Positions 15,545 through 23,960 of a stretch of 32,087 nucleotides of DNA are shown here, piece after piece. Position numbers and translations under genes: made by a program. Source of the stretch: Candidatus Cryosericum hinesii. GTDB taxonomy: Bacteria; Caldisericota; Caldisericia; Cryosericales; Cryosericaceae. The DNA lies in NCBI RefSeq assembly GCF_003570985.1, contig NZ_QXIW01000039.1, forward strand, positions 698-32,784, in the 5' to 3' direction. A model generated the notes under the pieces. It had not been told where the DNA came from. It saw nothing but the letters and a program-made list of their open reading frames with translations, and did no database searches. Position 1 is the first letter of the stretch, and each line of letters opens with the position of its first letter.

Positions 15545-16552
15545 TCATTCTCCTTCTTTGCTCCTGGAGTTGCGTAACGTCACGGCGCCCTGCTTTTCTC
15601 TCCATAGCCGGGAGAGTCCTTTGAAGAGACTCGCGCCCAGTCCACTCGGTAGGAAGACGATTACCAGCATGACTATTACAGAATTCACCAAGAGATAGTA
15701 ATTCTCGAATCCACTAATATTGAGCCTCAGAAGTTCAGGCAACCACGTGAGTACAAGCCCTCCGACAATTCCTCCGCTTAGCTGCCGTAGCCCTCCGACG
15801 ACAGCCATCGCAACAAAGTTGGCCGAGTCGAAGAAGGTAAAGGGATCCGGCGTCAGAAAGCCAACCATGTGCGCGGTCAAGGCTCCGGAAAGCCCTGCCA
15901 GTCCTGCAGACAGAGCAAATGCAAAGACTTTAGTCTTCTTGGAGTTTATTGCGCAGGCTTCGGCCGCCACGTCATCGTCATTGACTGCGAACATCTGCCT
16001 GCCGATATATGAATACTTGAGTCGGTACATCAGAACCCCGACCAGAGCGATGAGAACTAGAAACAGATAGTAATACAGGGTATTCGTGAACGGAGTACCA
16101 CCCAATTTCATGGGCGGGATATTGAACAATCCCTGTGAGCCTCCCGTGACGGCCGTGAGGTTTACGATCAACAAGTATATGATCTGTCCAAAGGCGATCG
16201 TTACGAGCGAGAGGAAAAATGCCTTCAGTTTAAACGAGGGGATTGCCACCAGCAGTCCCACAATGGCGCTGAGGGCAATCGCCGCGACTATTCCAATCGG
16301 TATTGGCATACCGAGCCGCGTCGTCACAAGGGCAGATGTGTAGGCTCCGATGGCGACGAACCCAACCTGCCCGAGAGATATCTGCCCCGCAAAACCCGTA
16401 AGGAAAACCAATCCTGATACTACTATTATGTTGAGAAGTGCTTTGTTCATTACAAACAAGACATATTCATTTCTGCTCAGCAAGGGCAGAAGAAGTACGA
16501 GCGCGAAGAATGCGCCATAAACAATTCGTTTCAGATTCCGCCGCATTTTCAA
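15545..16552 (-). CDS. livM: Branched-chain amino acid-type ABC transporter permease LivM
   Basis: A 335-residue inner-membrane permease with about nine or ten hydrophobic segments. The conserved Liv permease stretch GFAGQISLGQVGFVAIGAY lies near 53-71 and the AAEACAINSKKTKVFAFALS coupling region near 200-220, followed by GLAGLSGAL. The start overlaps the livH stop by four bases (ATGA, 16549-16552) and has a GGGAG site. It forms the membrane channel with LivH. Confidence 0.94.
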   Translation of the reverse strand: MKMRRNLKRIVYGAFFALVLLLPLLSRNEYVLFVMNKALLNIIVVSGLVFLTGFAGQISLGQVGFVAIGAYTSALVTTRLGMPIPIGIVAAIALSAIVGLLVAIPSFKLKAFFLSLVTIAFGQIIYLLIVNLTAVTGGSQGLFNIPPMKLGGTPFTNTLYYYLFLVLIALVGVLMYRLKYSYIGRQMFAVNDDDVAAEACAINSKKTKVFAFALSAGLAGLSGALTAHMVGFLTPDPFTFFDSANFVAMAVVGGLRQLSGGIVGGLVLTWLPELLRLNISGFENYYLLVNSVIVMLVIVFLPSGLGASLFKGLSRLWREKQGAVTLRNSRSKEGE

Positions 16553-17442
16553 TCTCCCTTGGTCGTCCAGTTGAATATCCCCCGTGGCTTCCAGACAAGG
16601 ACGACGACGAGGACTACGAAGGAAATGACATCCTTATAGGCCGACGAAATGAAGAGAGTGGAGAAATTCTCGATCAAGCCGATACTCAATCCTCCGAGGA
16701 TGGTTCCAAGCGGGTCAATCAGGCCTCCCATGACTGCCGCAGCGAAGCCTTTAACACCAATGGGCCCTCCGCCCAGATCGAGCGACACAAAATAAATGGG
16801 GGCAAGCAGGATGCCGGCAATTCCTACGATACTAGTCGACAGCATGAAGGCTAAGGACGTCGTCATGCCAACGTTGATTCCTACGAGCGAGGCCATCTCC
16901 TTGTTTTGAGCAGTCGCGCGAAACATCTTGCCAATCATCGTCCTCTGTAGAAGCACATAGAGGACAAGCACCAACACCAGCACTACAAAGAAGATCCAGA
17001 AGTAGACAGAAGGAATGCTGATCGATCCTATCTGTACAAAGCTTGTAGCCTCCCCGAACACCGGAGGAAAGGGTTTGGCAATGCCGCCGTAGAGTACCTT
17101 GACGACCGAAAGCCAAAAAGTGCACAGCATCAGAGTGGCTACAACGAATTCCAGCTTGTCTCCACCATGACGATTGATGGGCTCCAACACGAGATGCCGA
17201 AGCGCCAATCCGTACGCGGCGATAATAGCGATCGAAACGACGAAAGCGACAAGGAAGCCGAGGTGAAGTTGAGTGTAGAACGTATAAAAGAGATACGCCG
17301 CGAGCATCGCCGAACTTATATTGGCGAAATTAATCCGCTCGATACTCTGCCATAAAAACACAACACCAAGGCCTATGAGGCCATAGGTTGCTCCCACCGT
17401 CACACCACCGATAATATTCTGAAGTAGATCGCTCAGAACCAT
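16549..17442 (-). CDS. livH: Branched-chain amino acid-type ABC transporter permease LivH
   Basis: A 297-residue inner-membrane permease. The N-terminal motif GVTVGATYGLIGLGVVFLWQ and the GINVGMTTSLAFMLSTSIVG coupling region, then GGGPIGVKGFAAAVMGGL, are those of LivH. Good AGGAGG site before the ATG. The 88-base gap to the upstream binding-protein gene holds a perfect 10-bp hairpin, which probably sets the ratio of binding protein to permease. Confidence 0.94.
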   Translation of the reverse strand: MVLSDLLQNIIGGVTVGATYGLIGLGVVFLWQSIERINFANISSAMLAAYLFYTFYTQLHLGFLVAFVVSIAIIAAYGLALRHLVLEPINRHGGDKLEFVVATLMLCTFWLSVVKVLYGGIAKPFPPVFGEATSFVQIGSISIPSVYFWIFFVVLVLVLVLYVLLQRTMIGKMFRATAQNKEMASLVGINVGMTTSLAFMLSTSIVGIAGILLAPIYFVSLDLGGGPIGVKGFAAAVMGGLIDPLGTILGGLSIGLIENFSTLFISSAYKDVISFVVLVVVLVWKPRGIFNWTTKGD

Positions 17443-17469
17443 TCATACCTCCTGTCATAGCCAAGGAAT

Positions 17470-17503
17470 GGGGGAAATCAGAAAGGAGAGTCCGATTTCC
17501 CCC
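17470..17503 (-). other. Perfect 10-bp hairpin between the binding-protein gene and livH
   Basis: GGGGGAAATC (17470-17479) and GATTTCCCCC (17494-17503) are exact reverse complements around a 14-base loop. There is no T-run after it. Such structures after ABC binding-protein genes commonly protect the upstream message and so raise binding protein over permease; that role here is inferred from position. Confidence 0.55.
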
Positions 17504-17530
17504 GAAGGAATGCTGACGAACAGTATTATT

Positions 17531-19060
17531 CTATGGAATCTTGGAGATTACCTTCCAAGTCTTACCATTGAATTGCGAAATATAGCATATATTGGTGAAG
17601 TTATGCAGAGCATCGCACTTCATCAGGCCCTGAACGCCAGTGTACTCAACAGTCTTGAGAGCCTCGTCGATCTTCACAGGATCGGTGCTTCCCGCCGTCT
17701 CAATGGCCTTTTTTAGCAGGTACACGCCATCATAGTAGCACTGAGCGGGATCGCTCGGCTCCATACCCCATTTCGCCTTGTATGCGTCCACGAATTTCTT
17801 GACTGTCGGATCAGTGTCGGCTGGATTGAATCCTTGAACCGAAATAACGCCGATCGCCGCATCACCAGCCAAGTCAGTGAATGCTGGAACACCCCATGCA
17901 GAGAATCCCACGATAGGTACTGCCAGTTTCAGTTGCCGAACCTTCAGCATCACAACTGCAGCTTCAGGCTCATGGGTCAGTCCGACGAGAACGTCAATTC
18001 CCGCATTCTTGAGCTTGGTGACCTGGGCCGTGACATCCTTATCGCCTTCCTTCATGCTCTCAATGTCGACGATCTTGATGCCATATTTTTCGAAAGCTTG
18101 CTTGGCTACGGCGAGTGCTGACGTGCAATAATCGTCTGAACCAAGGATAATTCCAGGCTTCTTCGCCTTGAGTATTTCGACAATATATTTCACTTGCTGA
18201 GCAACCTTCACGCCATCGTCTGCCCTAAGGCGGAAAAGGTAGTCATTGTGTGTTGTGTCATAGCGCAGAGAAGGAGAAGTAGCCCCGACGAGCATTGGCA
18301 CCTTAGCTTGCTGCGCAAGAGCATGCACACCGAGCACTGCTGCGCTCATGTTTGGACCAAATATGGCGACGGCCTTGTCGCTATCAAGAGCTCGACGTAC
18401 AACTGTGGCCGCGGTGCTCGCATTAGCTTGGTCATCGTATGTGATGAGATCAAGTTTCGCTCCGTTGACTCCCCCAGCGGCGTTGATTTCATCAACTGCA
18501 AGTTGAGCTCCGCCTTTGCAGTACGTACCAAGAATCGAGCCGGATCCAGTGAATGGAGCACTTAGAACGATCTTAATGGGCGTTGACCAACTGGGTTTTG
18601 CTGCAGCTACAGTAACTGTGACCATCCTTGTAGTAGCGTTCCAGTCGACCTTTGCTCCAATTGACTCACTGATGAATCTTATAGGAACCACTGTTCTGCC
18701 AGTGGGAAGAATCTTGGGCGCAACATCAAGAGTAGTCTTTACGCCATTGACAATAGCAGTAACTGAACCAATGGTGAGAACGATATTCTTGTTCCCAAGA
18801 ACGTAACTCACCGACTTTTTTGCAGGATTCCAGCCTATCTGGGCTCCAATTGCCTCCCCGATAAATCTGAATGGTACAAGTGTTCTGCCACTTTCTATAA
18901 GAGGTGGCTGATCAAGAACAACCGCTTTGGAGTTTATAGTCGCTTTTGTACTTCCAATCGTTATCTGAACGATGGCACCCTCAGCGGCTCTTACAGGGGT
19001 AAATCCTAGAACTCCAGCGAACAATGCTACGACCATTAGCATGACTAGTGCCTTTTTCAT
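17531..19060 (-). CDS. Liv-type ABC substrate-binding protein with N-terminal stalk domain
   Basis: A 509-residue exported protein. Residues 1-25 are a signal peptide ending VRA-AEG with no lipobox cysteine. Residues about 28-152 are a stalk (copper-amine-oxidase-N-like) domain with two repeats marked by GRTLVPFRFI (58-67) and GRTVVPIRFI (121-130). From about 160 the chain is a type-1 periplasmic binding protein of the LivJ/LivK kind (IKIVLSAPFTGSGSILG, GGAQLAVDEINAAGG). It captures the substrate for LivHMGF. The fusion is unusual: Liv binding proteins are normally free or lipid-anchored. Start has an AGGAGG site; a promoter lies about 65 bases upstream. Confidence 0.92.
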   Translation of the reverse strand: MKKALVMLMVVALFAGVLGFTPVRAAEGAIVQITIGSTKATINSKAVVLDQPPLIESGRTLVPFRFIGEAIGAQIGWNPAKKSVSYVLGNKNIVLTIGSVTAIVNGVKTTLDVAPKILPTGRTVVPIRFISESIGAKVDWNATTRMVTVTVAAAKPSWSTPIKIVLSAPFTGSGSILGTYCKGGAQLAVDEINAAGGVNGAKLDLITYDDQANASTAATVVRRALDSDKAVAIFGPNMSAAVLGVHALAQQAKVPMLVGATSPSLRYDTTHNDYLFRLRADDGVKVAQQVKYIVEILKAKKPGIILGSDDYCTSALAVAKQAFEKYGIKIVDIESMKEGDKDVTAQVTKLKNAGIDVLVGLTHEPEAAVVMLKVRQLKLAVPIVGFSAWGVPAFTDLAGDAAIGVISVQGFNPADTDPTVKKFVDAYKAKWGMEPSDPAQCYYDGVYLLKKAIETAGSTDPVKIDEALKTVEYTGVQGLMKCDALHNFTNICYISQFNGKTWKVISKIP

Positions 19061-19122
19061 CTTGTTACCTCCTGTAGATCTCTTACCAGAACGTCCCAGT
19101 TTTCGTTTTCTGTTTCAACGGA

Positions 19123-19151
19123 ATTATAGAAGTTGTGGGCAACAGTCTGAA
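19123..19151 (-). promoter_or_regulatory. Candidate promoter of the liv and catabolic operon
   Basis: Minus-strand TTCAGA (19151-19146), 17-base spacer, TATAAT (19128-19123), giving a start near 19116 and a leader of about 55 bases before the binding-protein gene. The -10 is perfect, the -35 weak, which would suit activation by a regulator. Nothing else is evident in 19152-19336. Confidence 0.5.
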
Positions 19152-19340
19152 CTTCACCCCCTTTTCGCCTCTAATTGACTTCAATTTTTTTATGTTAGCA
19201 CTTAGCATATCAATGTCAACACATGTGAAGATGCTACGATTGCGACATTCCAGAAGAGAGCTTCTTCAACGAATACGTAACGAGCGCGTGGCGTCCAAGA
19301 ACTATGATAGTGTCCATATAGTTGGTGTAAATTCAAGACA

Positions 19341-19359
19341 ATAAAAGAGCCAAGGGCTC
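19341..19359 (-). terminator. Short intrinsic terminator between the etf-glcD and liv transcripts
   Basis: On the minus strand GAGCC-CTT-GGCTC is followed by TTTTAT. The stem is only five base pairs but the T-run is good. It separates glcD from the liv operon and fits with the separate liv promoter downstream. Confidence 0.45.
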
Positions 19360-19371
19360 GCTTTCGGTATA

Positions 19372-19745
19372 ATGGGTTTGGGCAAACCAACAACTGAAAG
19401 GGATGAACCAATAGCTCAAATACATTCTACACTGGAAGATGATGTTTTGAAAGAGTTGATGCTTGGCAAGCGCGAGGAAGCCGTGACGAAAGTGTTGGAA
19501 CAGGTATTCAACTCGGTGTTGCAAGCTCAGGCAACAGAGCAACTGAATGCCGAGCCCTACGAACGCAGCGACGAGCGAACGATGTACTGGAATGGTTCCC
19601 GGACCCGGACGCTGGCAGGCCACTGGCGATGTCCTGGGCTACAGGGAGGTGGACAGTAAGTGGTCCCAGTGGACTCCCGCATGGCCGCAAGAAAGGTCAC
19701 AGACTCCAGAAGCCATGGATACCGATAGATTCTTGCCTTCTTTTT
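19372..19745 (+). pseudogene. IS256-family transposase relic
   Basis: The first 80 or so codons read like the N-terminus of an IS256-type transposase: LKELMLGKREEAVTKVLEQV, then VLQAQATEQLNAEPYERSDE and a TRTL segment. The frame then breaks and stops at 19659. In another frame GDVLGYREVDSKWSQW (about 19626-19675) resembles the later IS256 region before the third catalytic block, so a large internal deletion plus frameshift is likely. No catalytic aspartates survive and no terminal inverted repeats are evident. The remaining bases up to glcD (19746-19826) show nothing. Confidence 0.7.
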
Positions 19746-19826
19746 AGGACTTCCTTCTGTTTGAGCAATTCTTGATTTCTCAGAGCATTTGAGTCACATT
19801 CCTTAAGGCATTTCAGTTAACATTTA

Positions 19827-21251
19827 TTACTTGAGATCAAAGATCTTTCCCGGATTAAGTATATCGTTTGGATCAAAGACCTTCTTTATCCCTCTCATAA
19901 GCGATATCGGATATTCGCCCAAGCTTTGTCGTAGAACACTCTTCTTTTCCAAACCTATGCCGTGCTCACCAGAGACAGTGCCCCCCAGTTGAGACCCGAG
20001 GAGACAAAGTTCTCCATAAGCTTCTTCTGCGAATTCGATCCATTCTTTGTCTGTTCGGTTTCCCGTATCTATGAGCGATGAATGGATGTTTCCGTCGCCA
20101 ATATGCCCATGGAACTCTAGCTGAACTTTTGCGTACTTCTTTATGATCTCTCTTGTTCTTGCCATGAACTCTGCAGTCTCTGAACGAGGAACAACGACAT
20201 CGCCTGTCAATACGTGAGGCCACTTTTCAAGCAGTGCAGTAGGCATACTTATCCTTATGTTCCACACTTTCTCAGACTCAGTTCTGGTTGACGCTACAAA
20301 GACGTCGAGCGCACCCATCTCAAGGCATGCGGTTCCTGCCTTTTCGGCAAGTTCATCCAGCTCATCCTGATCCACACCTTCTAGCGTAAACAACAGATAG
20401 GCTTCAGCTTTATCTTGGGCTGGAAGCGGTGGCAAGTTGAGGTACTCGGTCGTAGCCCTGACTGAGAATATGTCCATGAACTCCATTGTTACAGGATATA
20501 CCTTGGTAGTTCGTATGATGCTGCTGGATGCTTTGGCAGCGTCATCGAAATTCGCGAATGGCACAAGAAGATCGACCGTCTTGTTCGAGGGGGGGATGAG
20601 ATTGACGATAACATTTGTAATAATGCCAAGCGTACCCTCAGAGCCTATCATAAGTTGAAGCAAGCTGTACCCACTTGTTTCTTTGCGCCTTTTTCCGCCT
20701 AGAACAAGCTTCTCACCAGTGGGCGAGATGCATCCCAGGCCAAGCACATGGCTCCTCGTGCTTCCGTATTTTATTACTTTGGCTCCCCCTGCATTTGTTG
20801 CCACATTGCTTCCAATGTAGCTTTCCTCAACACTCATTGGATACCCTGCGTAGAAGAGACCCTTGTCTGCAACAGCTTTGCAGAGATCATTCGTAACAAC
20901 ACCAGGCTCACAAACTGCCACCATGTTGTCCTCATCTATTTCAAGGATCCTGTTCATCTTCTCCACAGAAAGAACAATGCCACCATAAAGTGGAACAGCA
21001 GCACCTGCAAGCCCAGAACCTGCGCCTCTTGGCGTAACCGGTATATGCTCTCTATTTGCAAGTTCCATCAACCGTGCAATTTGCTCTTCGTTCTCAGCCT
21101 TGACCACAACATCAGGCATATGCGCGTACTGTTTTCCTGCCTCATCGCTGGCATATGGCTCCATCTTCTCAACCTCGGTCAGAACGTTTCGGTCACCAAA
21201 GATCTTTCTCAACTCCTCTGAGATTCCGGGAGTCACCTTTTTGTATTCCAT
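19827..21251 (-). CDS. FAD-linked 2-hydroxy-acid dehydrogenase, GlcD/LctD type
   Basis: A 474-residue flavoprotein of the FAD-binding-4 / FAD-oxidase-C family that oxidises lactate, glycolate or related 2-hydroxy acids. VTPRGAGSGLAG (72-83) and IGSNVATNAGG (146-156) bind FAD; HGHIGDGNIH (381-390) and GEHGIG (428-433) are the C-terminal metal and substrate motifs. The start at 21251 (MEYKKV) comes one base after the etfA stop and has an AAAGGAG site that lies inside etfA; the frame is open to 21323 only by overlap. Next to etfB and etfA this resembles the Etf-coupled lactate dehydrogenase (LctBCD) of anaerobes, so electrons probably pass to the Etf and then to NAD. It may act on acids other than lactate. 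Confidence 0.92.
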   Translation of the reverse strand: MEYKKVTPGISEELRKIFGDRNVLTEVEKMEPYASDEAGKQYAHMPDVVVKAENEEQIARLMELANREHIPVTPRGAGSGLAGAAVPLYGGIVLSVEKMNRILEIDEDNMVAVCEPGVVTNDLCKAVADKGLFYAGYPMSVEESYIGSNVATNAGGAKVIKYGSTRSHVLGLGCISPTGEKLVLGGKRRKETSGYSLLQLMIGSEGTLGIITNVIVNLIPPSNKTVDLLVPFANFDDAAKASSSIIRTTKVYPVTMEFMDIFSVRATTEYLNLPPLPAQDKAEAYLLFTLEGVDQDELDELAEKAGTACLEMGALDVFVASTRTESEKVWNIRISMPTALLEKWPHVLTGDVVVPRSETAEFMARTREIIKKYAKVQLEFHGHIGDGNIHSSLIDTGNRTDKEWIEFAEEAYGELCLLGSQLGGTVSGEHGIGLEKKSVLRQSLGEYPISLMRGIKKVFDPNDILNPGKIFDLK

Positions 21252-21252
21252 G

Positions 21253-22284
21253 TCAACTTTCTCCTTTGACATTGATTGTCTTGCGTTCCCTAAGTCTCTC
21301 AATAAGAACCGGCAAGATTTCAAGAGCGTCTCCTACTATGCCAAAATCGCACACTTTGAATATTGCAGCATCCGGGTCATTGTTTATGGCTACGACAACG
21401 TCAGCGGAACTCATTCCTGCAATGTGTTGGACTGCACCGGAAATCCCAGCTGAAATATACAGACGCGGACTCACCGTTTTTCCAGAGAGACCCACCTGAT
21501 GTGAGTAAGGAATCCAACCCATATCAACCGCTTGTCTAGAAGCTCCTACAGAACCGTTCAACAGGTCTGCAAGTTCATGGACCAGAGTGAAGTTCTTGAC
21601 ATCCTTGAGGCCCTTGCCCCCCGAAACGATGATCTCTGCCTCTTGAATAGGAAGCGCTGTGGTTTCATCCTTAATGAACTCTATGAATTTCACTTTAGAA
21701 ACATACAGCTCATCAGGGTATTCTTTTACGATGATCTTGCCTTTTCTCGATTCGTCTTTGGCAAGGGGTTTTTTGGATCTTGGACGTACCGTAGACATCT
21801 GAGGTCTATGGTCTGGCGTCTTGATGGTGGCCATAACATTGCCACCGATAGCTGGGCGCGTCTGAATGAGAAGGCCGGTCTCCTGATCTATGTCTAACTC
21901 AGTACAGTCTGCGGTAAGCCCGGTCTCTACTTTTGCAGCCAATACAGGCATGACAGTTCTGCCATACGTCGTTGCTGATGCGATGAAGATCTCTGGCATA
22001 AACTCCCGCACCAACTTCTCCAGGATGGCTGCATGTACGTCAGGAGCGAAATGTTCTAAGCCAGGATGATCAACAACGTAGACAATATCTGCACCATGAT
22101 GAACGAGGCTCTCAGCTTTTTCTTTAATATTGTGGCCAAGGATAACACTGGCAAGCGTTGTCCCCCTCTTGTCTGCCAATTCTCGTCCCCAGGCCAGTAG
22201 TTCGTAAGAGACGGAGCTGATCTCACCATCTCTCTGCTCTCCCAGAGTCCAGACTCCCTGGAACTTTCCTTCGCTAGTTTTCAT
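21253..22284 (-). CDS. etfA: Electron transfer flavoprotein alpha subunit
   Basis: A 343-residue EtfA. The C-terminal FAD domain carries VGASRQAVDMGWIP, then QVGLSGKTVSPRLYISAGIS and GAVQHIAGM, which bind the alpha-FAD. The N-terminus lacks the ferredoxin-like cluster domain found in some LctC proteins. It is ten bases after etfB, has a GGAGGA site, and ends one base before the dehydrogenase start. It passes electrons from the adjacent flavin dehydrogenase to a soluble acceptor. Whether this Etf bifurcates cannot be settled by eye. Confidence 0.96.
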   Translation of the reverse strand: MKTSEGKFQGVWTLGEQRDGEISSVSYELLAWGRELADKRGTTLASVILGHNIKEKAESLVHHGADIVYVVDHPGLEHFAPDVHAAILEKLVREFMPEIFIASATTYGRTVMPVLAAKVETGLTADCTELDIDQETGLLIQTRPAIGGNVMATIKTPDHRPQMSTVRPRSKKPLAKDESRKGKIIVKEYPDELYVSKVKFIEFIKDETTALPIQEAEIIVSGGKGLKDVKNFTLVHELADLLNGSVGASRQAVDMGWIPYSHQVGLSGKTVSPRLYISAGISGAVQHIAGMSSADVVVAINNDPDAAIFKVCDFGIVGDALEILPVLIERLRERKTINVKGES

Positions 22285-22293
22285 AGTATCCTC

Positions 22294-23085
22294 CTACACC
22301 AGAGCCTTGTCCTTCAGGAACTGAAGGAGTTTCTCCACTGTTTTCTCAGGATCTTTTCCATCAACGATCGTACCATTTCGAGACAAGGATGGGTAGAACA
22401 CCTTTACAACCCGCGTTGGGGAACCAGTGAGGCCTGCCTTTGAAGAATCCAATCCTACATCTTGAGCGGTCATGACGGTGACTTCTGTCTTTCTGGCACG
22501 TATCTTTCCCATGAGGTTCGGCATTCGTGGCTCGTTTATTTCCTTGACCACACTGACCATGGCAGGAAGAGAAGACTCGACAACCTCGTGTCCTTCTTCA
22601 ACTGCTCTTTCAACCACGATCCTGCCGTCCCCAATTTCCCTGATCTTGCTCACATAAGTAAGTGCAGGCATATCAAGTTGCGCCGCTACGCTTGGCCCCA
22701 CTTGTCCTGTTTCACCATCTGTCGCTCTTTCGCCCGAAAAGATCAGATCAAACTGTCCGAGCTTCTCCAATCCTGATGAAAGAGTCCGGGCCGTAGCCCA
22801 AGTATCTGCCCCACTGAAGACTTTATCAGAGAGAAGAACTCCCTTGTCACATCCCATTGCAATTGCCTCTCTAATAGCATAAGTAGCATTTGGGGGTCCC
22901 ATTGAGATTACAGTAATCTCTGTTCCTGCTATTTTTTCCTTTACCCTCACAGCTTCTTCCACTGCATACAGATCCAATGGATTCAACTCGGCTTCCATGG
23001 CACTTCTTACCATTGTTCCTGTTTTTTCGTCCATCTTTACCTTGTCTGTTGACGGAACTTGCTTGACAAGCACCACAATTCTCAT
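22294..23085 (-). CDS. etfB: Electron transfer flavoprotein beta subunit
   Basis: A 263-residue EtfB, the normal length. MRIVVLVKQVPSTDKVKMD at the start, LNPLDLYAVEEAVRVKE, and FSGERATDGETGQVGPSVA (nucleotide-binding signature) are standard. I start it at 23085, behind AGAGGTGGTAGGAAT; the frame is open to 23148 without a better site. It is the first gene of the etfB-etfA-dehydrogenase unit. The region upstream (23086-23263) is AT-rich with an imperfect TATAAC -10 candidate and a short repeat TTCTTG-N6-CAAGAA at 23195-23212, neither convincing alone. Confidence 0.96.
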   Translation of the reverse strand: MRIVVLVKQVPSTDKVKMDEKTGTMVRSAMEAELNPLDLYAVEEAVRVKEKIAGTEITVISMGPPNATYAIREAIAMGCDKGVLLSDKVFSGADTWATARTLSSGLEKLGQFDLIFSGERATDGETGQVGPSVAAQLDMPALTYVSKIREIGDGRIVVERAVEEGHEVVESSLPAMVSVVKEINEPRMPNLMGKIRARKTEVTVMTAQDVGLDSSKAGLTGSPTRVVKVFYPSLSRNGTIVDGKDPEKTVEKLLQFLKDKALV

Positions 23086-23263
23086 ATTCCTACCACCTCT
23101 TCTGGTTTTCTTTAATGGTCGCATAACGGCAAAAAAGGAATTTCGCAAATCTTCGCGTCACCTAATCAACAATTTTCTTCCTTTCTAATTGCTGTTCTTG
23201 CCATTTCAAGAAACGATTAGTAGTATCTATCCTAAATGTTATAACCTTATCCACAGAATATAG

Positions 23264-23504
23264 CTACTCAAGTTGCGACTTCAAGTGCAACTTTCTCATT
23301 AACTGAGAACTCGAAATATGTGCCTGTTTCATTGAGCATGTCGCAAGATACATCATAAATCTGTGAGGATGGCCTGCCAAGGTATGTTGTTGCAACCGAT
23401 ATGCGGTTTTTGAAAGCCCCTCGCAGCTGCTTCATTACCGAGACAATGAGGTTGTTCCCCAAGGTGCACGCAAAACTTCTTTCATAAATACCTCCCTTTG
23501 ACAC
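23264..23504 (-). pseudogene. Possible relic of a GntR/FCD-type regulator
   Basis: The minus strand encodes ACTLGNNLIVSVMKQLRGAF, which resembles the middle of an FCD ligand domain (typically ...A.GN.LIV.VM.QLR..F..RI). It continues to QIYD...CDMLNE and then, one frame over, KQAHISSSQLMRKLHLKSQLE ending at 23264, as the last FCD helices would. No N-terminal helix-turn-helix remains. A frameshift near the codons for LNE separates the two parts. The identification is by eye and tentative. Such regulators often control lactate or hydroxy-acid operons, which would suit the position before etfB. Confidence 0.45.
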
Positions 23505-23639
23505 ATTTAATTATTTTCAATTTACAATTTCACTATTTTGCTCTTTCGCCTGAGCCATCACCTCGAATAATAGTGAACATGGATATATTCCGGCACGCCA
23601 TAGCCTATCCTCGATTGAGAAGAACTCTCGCTTATGACC

Positions 23640-23960
23640 TGCTAGAATTCCAAAAACCAACACAGATGCTGATCGCCAATTATCAGATCTCCTTCCCAAT
23701 GCCCTGGAACATCCCTGCTGTCGACTTCGCTGGGCCGTTCATCAATCAGGGTCATATAGGGCAGCTTCCCGTGTCTGCGTATCGATTTTCAGCGATGACT
23801 TCTGGTACGCTCCCTTTTCTAACCCTTTTGCCAATTCTCAGGACAGACTCGACTGATTTCGCTCAAGCGCTTTCGCTATGTCGGCTTGGTTCTTTCCCTT
23901 CTGTACCAACACAAGAATCATTTCTAGTTCTTCCGACCCAATTCTTTCGTAACTTTCCAT
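23640..23960 (-). pseudogene. IS30-family transposase relic
   Basis: Starting at the ATG at 23960 the minus strand reads an N-terminal helix-turn-helix region (KGKNQADIAKALERNQSSLS), then an in-frame TGA where IS30 proteins have the Arg of the S-R-E-L motif, then EL. After a frameshift comes [11 protein letters not shown] with [11 protein letters not shown] (about 23703-23674), the clear IS30 motif holding the first catalytic Asp. What follows is degraded. Terminal repeats were not found. The stretch 23505-23639 shows nothing recognisable. Confidence 0.75.
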
